The notes under the pieces: model-generated
The model's database searches: none
Told to the model about the DNA's origin: nothing
Seen by the model: only the letters and a program-made list of their open reading frames with translations
Origin: Anaerolineae bacterium
Lineage (GTDB): Bacteria; Chloroflexota; Anaerolineae; Aggregatilineales; Phototrophicaceae
Assembly (NCBI GenBank): GCA_022843385.1
Contig: JALHNT010000051.1
Location: 1 to 52,047 of the forward strand
DNA length: 52,047 bases
Direction of reading: 5' to 3'
In this document: one piece after another, positions 25,327 to 32,626 of the stretch
Layout: every line of letters begins with the position of its first letter
Position numbering within the stretch: the first letter of the stretch is position 1
Made by a program: the position numbers and the translations under genes

Positions 25327-27267
25327 ATGTGTGGCATCTGTGGCCTGACCGGACTCGATGATACCAGCCCAATCCAGCGCATGGTGGCGGCGATGGCGCA
25401 TCGCGGCCCGGATGATTGCGGCGTCTATACCCACAACAAGACGGCGCTCGGCATGGCTCGCCTCGCCATCATCGACACCAGCCCCGCCGGACACCAACCG
25501 ATGAGCGACGAGCAGGGTGAGGTGTGGATCGTCTTCAACGGCGAGATGTACAACTTCCGCAGCGAACGCGCCATCCTGGAGCAGCGCGGCTATACCTTTC
25601 GCTCGCAATCGGATACCGAAGTCATCCTTCAGATGTACCGGCATTACGGCGATGCCTTTCTCAACCGGATGCGCGGGATGTTCGCTCTGGCTATTTACGA
25701 CCAGCCGCGCCAACGCCTGCTCCTGGCTCGCGACCAAATGGGGATCAAGCCGCTGTTGTATGCCCAGGTCGGCGAAGCGCTGGTGTTTGGCTCCGAGATC
25801 AAGACCCTGCTGGCTTCTGGACGGATCAGCCGCGACTTCGATCCGGTGGCGCTGCGTCAGCTCCTGACCTATGGTTCGGTCTGTCAGCCGCGCACCCTGC
25901 TGCGTCAGGTGTCGGCGCTCCTGCCGGCGCATTATGCCGTGATGGAAAAGGGTTCTTTGAAGATCGAGCGCTACTGGTCGCTGGGGACGAACCGGATGCC
26001 CGAACTGGCGGCGCTGCCTTACGACGAACAGGTGCAAGCCGTCGCAGCGGCGCTGGACGAGTCGGTGCGCTTGCAGATGATGAGTGATGTGCCGCTGGGT
26101 GCCTTCCTCAGTGGCGGCGTGGACTCCGGCTTGCTGGTGGCGCTGATGGCGCAGCACGCCAGTGCTCGGCTGAAAACCTACTCGGTCGGCTTTCAGGCCG
26201 AAGGCGAACAGATTGACGAAAGTCAGGATGCCGCCCGCAATGCCCGGCATATCGGCACCGATCATCACGCCATCATGGTCACTGGGGACGATGTGCGCGA
26301 CCACATCCGTCACATCGCCAGCGGTCTCGATCAGCCGACGGTGGATGGGGTGAATACCTATTTTGTGTCGCGGGCGGCGCGGCGGGGCTTCACAGTAGCC
26401 ATCTCTGGCACCGGCGGCGACGAATTGTTCGCCGGTTATCCCTGGTTTAATCAGATGGTGCTGGCTGCGCATCAGGAGCCGACGCTGCGCAACAATGCCC
26501 GTCGCCTGGCTGGGCAGTGGGTACAACATCCTGCCTTCAATCGGCTGATGACCAGCCGCTATGGCGAGCGCCTCAATCGCTGGCGCGGTTACGCCGACTT
26601 CCTCTCGACTTATGGACAGCTTCATCAGATCTATGGCCCGGTCGGCGCGGCCGGGCTGCTGGCCGCCGAACATCGGCAAGCGGCTGAAGCCGGTCAACCC
26701 ATCGCGCTCGATATTCAGCCAGGCGATGAAATCCCGCATGGTACGCCGGTGCAGCGGGTGAGCGCCCTATGTCTGCGCGGTTACACCACTCATCAACTGC
26801 TGCGCGATATTGATGCAGCGTCGATGGCCTGGTCGCTGGAGGTGCGCGTACCCTTCCTCGACCCGGTGATCGCCGATGTTGCGCTCTCGTTGGCCGACTC
26901 GACCAAGCTGGGCGATGCCCGCCAGTTGCGCGGCACCTCTCAGGCTTCGACCTATCGCGAGATGGGGACGAAACGCATTCTGATCGACATTGGGCGTAAG
27001 CTGCTCCCGCCGGATTTTGACCAGCAGCCCAAACGTGGCTTTGCCATGCCCTTTGATTCGTGGCTGCGTCACGAATTGCGCGATGTGATGCTCGATACGC
27101 TCTCCAGTTCAGTCACTCGCCAGCGCGGCTGGCTGGATGTCAGCGCAGTGGACGCGGTGCGCGATGGCTTTTTTGAGGGCAAGACCGGCTGGGCCAAACC
27201 CTGGTTGCTGATGATGCTGGAGTTGTGGCAGCGCGAAGTGTTACATGAAGCCCAACCCGTCCTTTGA
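25327..27267 (+). CDS. asnB: Glutamine-hydrolysing asparagine synthetase
   Basis: Class II glutamine amidotransferase plus synthetase. Cys2 (MCGICG) is the glutaminase nucleophile, RGPDD is the conserved loop, and the ATP pyrophosphatase loop LSGGVDSG lies at 261-268. Length (646 aa) is typical. It begins one base after the upstream transferase stop. Extra asnB copies are frequent in glycan loci, where they may amidate a sugar acid or peptide component instead of aspartate; a housekeeping role is also possible. GC content is higher than in the flanking transferase genes. Confidence 0.93.
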   Translation: MCGICGLTGLDDTSPIQRMVAAMAHRGPDDCGVYTHNKTALGMARLAIIDTSPAGHQPMSDEQGEVWIVFNGEMYNFRSERAILEQRGYTFRSQSDTEVILQMYRHYGDAFLNRMRGMFALAIYDQPRQRLLLARDQMGIKPLLYAQVGEALVFGSEIKTLLASGRISRDFDPVALRQLLTYGSVCQPRTLLRQVSALLPAHYAVMEKGSLKIERYWSLGTNRMPELAALPYDEQVQAVAAALDESVRLQMMSDVPLGAFLSGGVDSGLLVALMAQHASARLKTYSVGFQAEGEQIDESQDAARNARHIGTDHHAIMVTGDDVRDHIRHIASGLDQPTVDGVNTYFVSRAARRGFTVAISGTGGDELFAGYPWFNQMVLAAHQEPTLRNNARRLAGQWVQHPAFNRLMTSRYGERLNRWRGYADFLSTYGQLHQIYGPVGAAGLLAAEHRQAAEAGQPIALDIQPGDEIPHGTPVQRVSALCLRGYTTHQLLRDIDAASMAWSLEVRVPFLDPVIADVALSLADSTKLGDARQLRGTSQASTYREMGTKRILIDIGRKLLPPDFDQQPKRGFAMPFDSWLRHELRDVMLDTLSSSVTRQRGWLDVSAVDAVRDGFFEGKTGWAKPWLLMMLELWQREVLHEAQPVL

Positions 27268-28507
27268 AAGAGACCCCTATCCAGGGCGTCCTAAAATCCT
27301 CTTCATCGGCTGGGGTGAGAGCAGCCATACCCACGCCTGGATCGACCTGCTGCAGGACGCACCCTTCAATGTGCGCCTGTTTGCTCTACCTGCTGACCCA
27401 TCTGGCATCCCGGCAGACTGGCCGGTGCGTACCTATGTGGTCTACCCCTTTCGGGATCTGGCCCTAGCTCATTCCTATAACCCGATGACCCGCTGCCTGC
27501 TCTATCCGGCTGACTTCATGAGCCTGCGTTCGCGGGCGCTGCGCCGTGTGGGGCAAACACTGCATCTGTCGCCACCCACCCCGACGCCGGAGGAACTGCT
27601 GGCGCGCATCATCCAGGAATGGCAACCAGACATCATCCATACACTGGGTGCGGACAAAGCCGGTTACTTCTATCATCAGGTGCGCGAACGATTCAACCTG
27701 CGCAGGGGTACCTGGGTCATGCAGTTTCGCGGCGGTCCAGAGCTGGCACTCCATCGACATCTACCGCAGCATCGTCCATTGTTGGAAGCATTGGTGCGCA
27801 ACTGCGATCAGGTCATCGCGGATAATCCACAGAATTACCAGTTGGCACTTGAACTGGGACTCGCGCCGGAAAAGCGTTCTGAGTTGGGGATCATGCCCGG
27901 CACCGGCGGAATTGACATCGACGGTCTGCGCTCGCGCTGGACTCAACTGCCCTCCCAGCGCGAGCGCATCATCCTGTGGCCCAAAGCCTATGAACATATC
28001 CAGACCAAAGCGCTACCGATTCTCGAAGCGCTCAAGTTGGCCTGGGATCAGATCAAGCCGTGCCAAATCGTCATGCTGACGGTGGTGCAGGATGAGATCC
28101 GCATCGCGCATCAACTGCTGCCGGCCGAAATCCGCGACTCGTGCATCCTCTATGATCGTCTGCCGCGCCGTCAGGTCTTCGATTGGATGCTGCGAGCGCG
28201 GGTGATGCTGGCACCTTCGCTGTTCGATGGAGTGCCGAACAGCCTGTATGAAGCGATGGCCTGTGGGGCGGCACCACTGGTCTCGCCCATCGAAACCCTG
28301 ACGCCGCTTTTCCAACCGCGCCAGCACGTCATCTACGCCCGCAACCTGTACCCCGATGAACTGGCCGGGGCGCTGGTACAGGCTATGACCGATGATGGGC
28401 TGGTCGATCAAATCGCCACGACCAATGTCGATTACGTCCGGCAACTGGCGGATCGCAAAGTTATCCGACAGCGGATGATGGCCTATTACGAACGTCTGGC
28501 AGAGTGA
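27245..28507 (+). CDS. Family 4-like glycosyltransferase (GT-B fold)
   Basis: A 420-residue GT-B protein. The C-terminal donor site shows LRARVMLAPSLFDGVPNSLYEAMACGAAPLVSP, the E-x7-E-like pattern of GT4 enzymes, with an acidic residue before GVPNSL. The N-terminal half has an acceptor Rossmann fold starting KILFIGWGESSHTHAWIDLL. The ATG lies 23 bases inside the end of asnB; no better start is visible. It is the last gene before a region of broken genes. An inverted repeat CCCTAAA/TTTAGGG at 28516-28543 follows the stop and may terminate the transcript. Confidence 0.88.
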   Translation: MKPNPSFERDPYPGRPKILFIGWGESSHTHAWIDLLQDAPFNVRLFALPADPSGIPADWPVRTYVVYPFRDLALAHSYNPMTRCLLYPADFMSLRSRALRRVGQTLHLSPPTPTPEELLARIIQEWQPDIIHTLGADKAGYFYHQVRERFNLRRGTWVMQFRGGPELALHRHLPQHRPLLEALVRNCDQVIADNPQNYQLALELGLAPEKRSELGIMPGTGGIDIDGLRSRWTQLPSQRERIILWPKAYEHIQTKALPILEALKLAWDQIKPCQIVMLTVVQDEIRIAHQLLPAEIRDSCILYDRLPRRQVFDWMLRARVMLAPSLFDGVPNSLYEAMACGAAPLVSPIETLTPLFQPRQHVIYARNLYPDELAGALVQAMTDDGLVDQIATTNVDYVRQLADRKVIRQRMMAYYERLAE

Positions 28508-28515
28508 GTCAGGAG

Positions 28516-28543
28516 CCCTAAATAGATAATTTACCGTTTAGGG
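28516..28543 (+). terminator. Possible terminator after the glycosyltransferase gene
   Basis: CCCTAAA (28516-28522) and TTTAGGG (28537-28543) are perfect inverted copies with a 14-base AT-rich spacer, starting 8 bases after the stop codon. The stem is only 7 bp and the downstream T-content is modest, so this is a weak call. The rest of 28544-28766 is AT-rich with no recognisable gene. Confidence 0.3.
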
Positions 28544-28766
28544 TTGTTGAGGTTTGATCAATTGATTCGGCAATCGCTACTGTGTTCATTTCTACAGTTT
28601 ATCATCTGAGCCTTTTTCTTGCTCTTTTGCGTAAGTTCTAACATCGCAACCTTTATTATATTTTGGTCATCGTCTGGTTATGCCGGGGGAAGCGTATCGT
28701 GATGGTCTTTCCCGCCATCCGCCTCAACAGACGAGAAAGTGCTTGATCCCGACGAACCCGCTTTCG

Positions 28767-29106
28767 TCACAACGTCTCCAAATAAGCGATCAGATCACGA
28801 ATCGCCTGCTCATCAAGATGTTGAGCATACGCCGGAAACATGATGGCGCGGTACAGGCCGATGGTTTCAGTTGCGGCAGCATAGCTGGGGAAACCAGCGC
28901 TAACATCGGTGGCAGTGCCATCCGGCGCAACCGAGACGATCTTGCCGGTCATGCCGAGTATCATGGTGGTTTCACCTTCCGGGCTGGGCAGTACCAACTC
29001 GGTCTCGCCACCACTCCCGGCAACCGCCACGATCAGGTTGCCATCGGCATCGAAGGCAATGCCACGTGGCGCGTTGAGATCACCGATCACCAGTTCACCT
29101 ACTCTT
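28767..29106 (-). pseudogene. Remnant of a ScyD/ScyE-like protein fused to the end of a cytochrome c domain
   Basis: The conceptual product begins like the ScyD/ScyE propeller family (LNAPRGIAFDADGNLIVAVAGSGG, then GMTGKIVSVAPDGT and GFPSY). After about 70 residues it jumps to FPAYAQHLDEQAIRDLIAYLETL, which is the C-terminal helix of a cytochrome c domain without its CxxCH haem site. It therefore looks like the two ends of one longer gene with the middle deleted in frame. The 5' end is also lost; the frame runs backwards into a 49-base palindrome with no start codon in a sensible context. No function expected. Confidence 0.7.
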
Positions 29107-29155
29107 CTCTCAACTGCATAACTCTTATGAATATTGTATCTTATACAGTTGAGAG
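29107..29155. repeat. 49-base palindromic element
   Basis: Perfect 10-base ends CTCTCAACTG and CAGTTGAGAG, with pairing that extends by ATAA/TTAT after one mismatch, enclose an AT-rich loop. It lies exactly where the ScyD-like remnant loses homology. It could be a small palindromic repeat element, a deletion scar or a hairpin terminator (four Ts follow on the plus strand). Confidence 0.6.
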
Positions 29156-29211
29156 ATTTTAAGTTTCCAGCGTGAAATGTCTTCTTCCGTCAAGCATGAA
29201 AGGATCTTAAG

Positions 29212-29652
29212 ATGTATAGTGACGACGTTAATATTTTTGTGGCGTGCGAGGAACCGATCGATGTATTTGTTCGCGATTTAGAGCGTATTCTAAGGATTCC
29301 TATTCAACCCGGTGTTGACGAGCAAGGCACATTGCGCAGCAAAGGCAAACCTTATCCCTATGTGTATGATGGCTCTGATCATCATATCAAGTTGTTGATT
29401 GGACATCAGATGACTCTGATGAATGATGATGACTTGGATTTTGAAGATTATCAGTACCGAATCTACTGTTGTTCGCTTGGGAATCTACCTTTTCCGCAAA
29501 GTGCTCAAATTAGTCATGCGTTTGCGCGGTCGATATTTGAGCAATTGAAAGCGACAAACCGGTATCGGCTGATGCTGGTTGAAGATATCCAAACCAAGTT
29601 GGACGAATTTGTCCCCACACATCCAATAGATGGATTGCCGAGCCAGCCATGA
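29212..29652 (+). CDS. Hypothetical acidic protein
   Basis: A 146-residue soluble acidic protein (VNIFVACEEPIDVFVRDLERIL at the start, repeated acidic clusters such as NDDDLDFEDY). No signal peptide, membrane helix or known motif. Codon use is more AT-rich than in the surrounding genes, and it sits alone among gene fragments, so it was probably acquired. The ATG is preceded by AAGGATCTTAAG, a plausible ribosome-binding site. Its size, acidity and isolation resemble orphan immunity proteins of contact-dependent toxins, but no motif supports that. Confidence 0.6.
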   Translation: MYSDDVNIFVACEEPIDVFVRDLERILRIPIQPGVDEQGTLRSKGKPYPYVYDGSDHHIKLLIGHQMTLMNDDDLDFEDYQYRIYCCSLGNLPFPQSAQISHAFARSIFEQLKATNRYRLMLVEDIQTKLDEFVPTHPIDGLPSQP

Positions 29653-29761
29653 TAATCGAGAAGTGAGCATCTAACCGTTCACTGTGGTCTAGTGTAGGGT
29701 ATTTGGGAAATTTTGATCGTATCAAAAAGGTACATATACAGTGCATATTAGATGAATTGAG

Positions 29762-29910
29762 ATGACAACATGGACAATTGCGATTGATTGGAATAGAGAT
29801 GGTGACTACAGTGATTCCAACGAGGATATGACCAGTCAGGTCATTTCAGCTAACTGGTTTCTTGGGATGCGTCAACCCTATCAGGAAAGCGCTGACAACT
29901 CCATGCTGCA
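29762..29910 (+). pseudogene. Truncated start of a phage-like structural or surface protein
   Basis: The first 45 or so codons read WTIAIDWNRDGDYSDSNED, then VISANWFLGMRQPYQE and ADNSML, which resembles the beginning of large phage-tail-like or laminin-G-containing proteins I associate with this group of bacteria. Homology stops near 29910, where the sequence passes into the antisense of an antitoxin-like gene. The remaining C-terminal residues of the frame are foreign. A non-functional fragment is likely. Confidence 0.55.
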
Positions 29911-30096
29911 ACTGTTGATCTGCATCTGGCTCAATGCCAACACCCGTTCATCAGAGAGCGTGTCAACCGGTATCTGTGCCGCATAGCGTTCGAGCCATTC
30001 CTGAAGTACGGCTGGCAACTCATGTTGAGTCTGTTGGGCGATGCTGCGGGCATCCTGTTCGATGGCTTCCGCTATCTCCAGCGTCACCTGTATCAT
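29910..30096 (-). pseudogene. Truncated antitoxin-like gene
   Basis: A GGGAG ribosome-binding site and ATG at 30096 lead into IQVTLEIAEAIEQDARSIA, then LQEWLERYA and VDTLSDERVLALSQMQ, the start of a small family of toxin-antitoxin-type or CopG-like proteins with a downstream DERVLAL segment. After about 60 codons the frame runs into sequence belonging to the opposing fragment, giving a chimeric tail. No toxin partner is adjacent. Confidence 0.55.
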
Positions 30097-30199
30097 CGGC
30101 TGATTCTCCCTCTACCAACCTCCTCATCGTAGCATATCTTCCCCTTATCCCAGCCTCTCGCGCTTTGATTCGAGGGTTAGCGCAGCAGTAATACACACC

Positions 30200-31123
30200 T
30201 TAGCCCGATTTCCATATCGTCCACAACCGTCGATGCATATTCTCTGGCAGCAGCGTCGATAGCAGATAGGCCAGCCGCTTCGGATCGGTCAAATAGGTCG
30301 CAGGATACAACTGGAACGAGCGCCGGAACGCCGCCCGCGCCTCGGCATACGACTGCCCCAGCGTCAGCGCTGCCGCCATATAGTGCGCCCGGCTACGGCT
30401 GGCTGACTCCAGGGCGCGGATCGCCGCTGGCAGATCAGGTTGGGCGAAGACCGAGTCAATCATACGGATATGTTCATCGCCCATCAGCTTGCCGCGCTGC
30501 GCCACCGTGGCCGAGTCGGGATGAACGCGATGCGTTGCCAGCGGCTGCGGGACGCGGACAAAATCCCCATGCAGCCCTAGCCGCAGCCAGAAATCAAAAT
30601 CTCCGACATAGCGATAATCCGGGTTGCGTCCGCCATAGCGCTCAATCGCCGAACGCCGGATGACCGCGCCGGGGCCGATCAGACAGATGCACTCGCGCAG
30701 CATGGTAGCGTAATCATAATCGCGCTGATAGACCGCGCCGAAGCGCTGCGACTGCGCGTCGATCTTGTACCAATCGGGATAAGCCCCCAGCGCGGCGGGG
30801 TGGCGTTGCAGAGTCTCGACCATCGCCGCCAGCCAACCGGGCAGCACCGGATCATCCGAGTTGACGACCGCCACCAAGTCGCCTTCAGCCATCGCAAAAC
30901 CACGATTGACGGTGCGCGCCTCGCCCATATTGGCGTGGCTCTCCCAACGCAGCCGCCCCTCGTAACGCGCCAACACCTCGCACGTGTTGTCGGTCGAGCC
31001 ATCGTCCAGGACTAAGTAATCCAGGTTGGGATACGCTTGACTCAACACGCTGTCGAGCGTTTCGGGCAGATAATCGGCGCGGTTATAGGCCGGCGTGATG
31101 ACGGTGACGCAGGGATCAGTCAT
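30200..31123 (-). CDS. Family 2 glycosyltransferase
   Basis: GT-A transferase of 307 residues: VTVITPAYNRADYLPETLDSVLSQ, LVLDDGSTDNT and the DxD-like NSDDPVLPGW near residue 95. C-terminal helices (about 215-307) are typical of rhamnosyl- or galactosyltransferase-like GT2 proteins. It overlaps the membrane protein gene upstream by 4 bases, so both work in one pathway, probably transferring sugars onto a lipid-linked or secreted acceptor. Sugar specificity unknown. Confidence 0.92.
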   Translation of the reverse strand: MTDPCVTVITPAYNRADYLPETLDSVLSQAYPNLDYLVLDDGSTDNTCEVLARYEGRLRWESHANMGEARTVNRGFAMAEGDLVAVVNSDDPVLPGWLAAMVETLQRHPAALGAYPDWYKIDAQSQRFGAVYQRDYDYATMLRECICLIGPGAVIRRSAIERYGGRNPDYRYVGDFDFWLRLGLHGDFVRVPQPLATHRVHPDSATVAQRGKLMGDEHIRMIDSVFAQPDLPAAIRALESASRSRAHYMAAALTLGQSYAEARAAFRRSFQLYPATYLTDPKRLAYLLSTLLPENMHRRLWTIWKSG

Positions 31124-32562
31124 GGCGATCTCGCTACAATGATGGCTTTTTCGTCGCTGCTCATGAAGGGATGGCGAACGATCTCATCTTTGAATTCTAC
31201 ACTGATCCAGGCTCCATACAACGCCAGCCCGATCAGCCCAGCCCAGGCCAGGCGGCGCGGCAGCCCCGGCAGCCATGACCAGATCAGGTCCATCGCCTGC
31301 CCCCCCGGCACCAGCAGCAGCGGCATGAACAACAACAGAAAACGTGGATCATAGCTGACCAGCAGCCACCAGATCGCCAGGTAGGGCAGCGTCATCCACA
31401 GCAGCAGACCATCCCCCCTGATCGGTCGCCGTTGTGTGATCCGCCACGCGACCATGCCGACCCCCAGCAGCGCCAGCCAGCCGCTGATGAGGAAGTTTTC
31501 CGGGCGCGTGATGAAGACCAACAGATTGGTCAGCGTCGGCTGCGCCTGATCGACCCAGGCGGTGGCCGGCAGCAGTAAGCCCGCCTCGACCCAGTTGCGG
31601 ATGTACCAGGGAGCCGCCACCAGCAGGCATCCACCAACGGCCAGCAGCACATGCGTCCGGCCAATCGATCGTCGCAGCCACAGCCACGCCAGCCAGCCGC
31701 CGAACAACCCGGCCCCGAACAGGGCGGCATTCTTCGTCCAGGCTGCCAGCCCCATCATCAGCCCGGTCAGCAGCGCATCGCGCCAGGATGCGCCTTCCCC
31801 CAGCCGCCACAGGAAGAACGCCACCAGCGTGTAATAAAACGCCATCGGCAGATCAACATAACCGGATGATGACCAGCGGATGAAGCTGGGCGTGAGCAGC
31901 AGCAGCAAGGCCGACCAGCGCGCCGGACGTTCGCCATACGCCGCCCGCGCAAAGACCCACACCGCGCCGGCGCAGCCCAAACTGAGCGCAGCCGCGATGG
32001 CCCGCGCCAGATACGCATTCTCCCAGCCCGAAGCCATGTAAGCATAGGTGTAGCTCATCGGGATGAGCATCGGATAGGCCTGATAATAACTGTAGAAGGT
32101 GATGCCCCGCAGCGGCACCAGCGTCCGGTCGATGAACATATAATGAGCGCGGTCGGCATAAATCCCCAGCGCGTCTTCGTGATAGAACGGCCAGTAAGCC
32201 GCGTTGAACAGGATACCGCTGGCGATGAGGACGATCAGGCCGCCGATGAGGATGGCCTGCCGGTCAAGCAGACGGCGCGGCTGACCGAAGCGGGCCGGCC
32301 GGCGTCGCCACCAGAACACCGCAAACGGCGCGATCACGATCAGGTAAAGGCCGGTCACATTCGCCAGGGTGAAGCGGATGCCCAGCAGCCCCAGCCACAG
32401 GATGATGAGCGTCAACAACCCCACGCCCAATCCCACTGTCAACAGACCGAGCAGCGCCCGGCGATACGGCGCGTCATCGGGCGGCAGCAGCGTCCAGGCC
32501 AGCGGATAAGCCAGGGCGATCACCCCGACTACGATCAACCACCCCATCACATCCAGCGTCAC
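31120..32562 (-). CDS. GT-C type membrane glycosyltransferase or mannosyltransferase-like protein
   Basis: About twelve hydrophobic helices over 480 residues. The first large outer loop contains FYHEDALGIYADRAHYM, where the acidic pair matches the catalytic position of GT-C (GT39/GT83, ArnT/PMT-like) enzymes that use polyprenyl-phosphate sugars. The GT2 gene overlapping its end could make such a lipid-linked donor. No signal peptide beyond the first helix; C terminus basic and cytoplasmic. Family assignment rests on topology and this one motif. Confidence 0.75.
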   Translation of the reverse strand: MTLDVMGWLIVVGVIALAYPLAWTLLPPDDAPYRRALLGLLTVGLGVGLLTLIILWLGLLGIRFTLANVTGLYLIVIAPFAVFWWRRRPARFGQPRRLLDRQAILIGGLIVLIASGILFNAAYWPFYHEDALGIYADRAHYMFIDRTLVPLRGITFYSYYQAYPMLIPMSYTYAYMASGWENAYLARAIAAALSLGCAGAVWVFARAAYGERPARWSALLLLLTPSFIRWSSSGYVDLPMAFYYTLVAFFLWRLGEGASWRDALLTGLMMGLAAWTKNAALFGAGLFGGWLAWLWLRRSIGRTHVLLAVGGCLLVAAPWYIRNWVEAGLLLPATAWVDQAQPTLTNLLVFITRPENFLISGWLALLGVGMVAWRITQRRPIRGDGLLLWMTLPYLAIWWLLVSYDPRFLLLFMPLLLVPGGQAMDLIWSWLPGLPRRLAWAGLIGLALYGAWISVEFKDEIVRHPFMSSDEKAIIVARSP

Positions 32563-32626
32563 CGATCCATCCCTGTTGAAGAACCCGCGCCTACTGTAAA
32601 CTAATCCGCCGATTTAAGGAATAGCG

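Noticed and set aside
25285..26739. A 484-codon minus-strand frame opposite asparagine synthetase.
   Set aside because: A complementary-strand shadow of asnB, whose active-site residues are intact.
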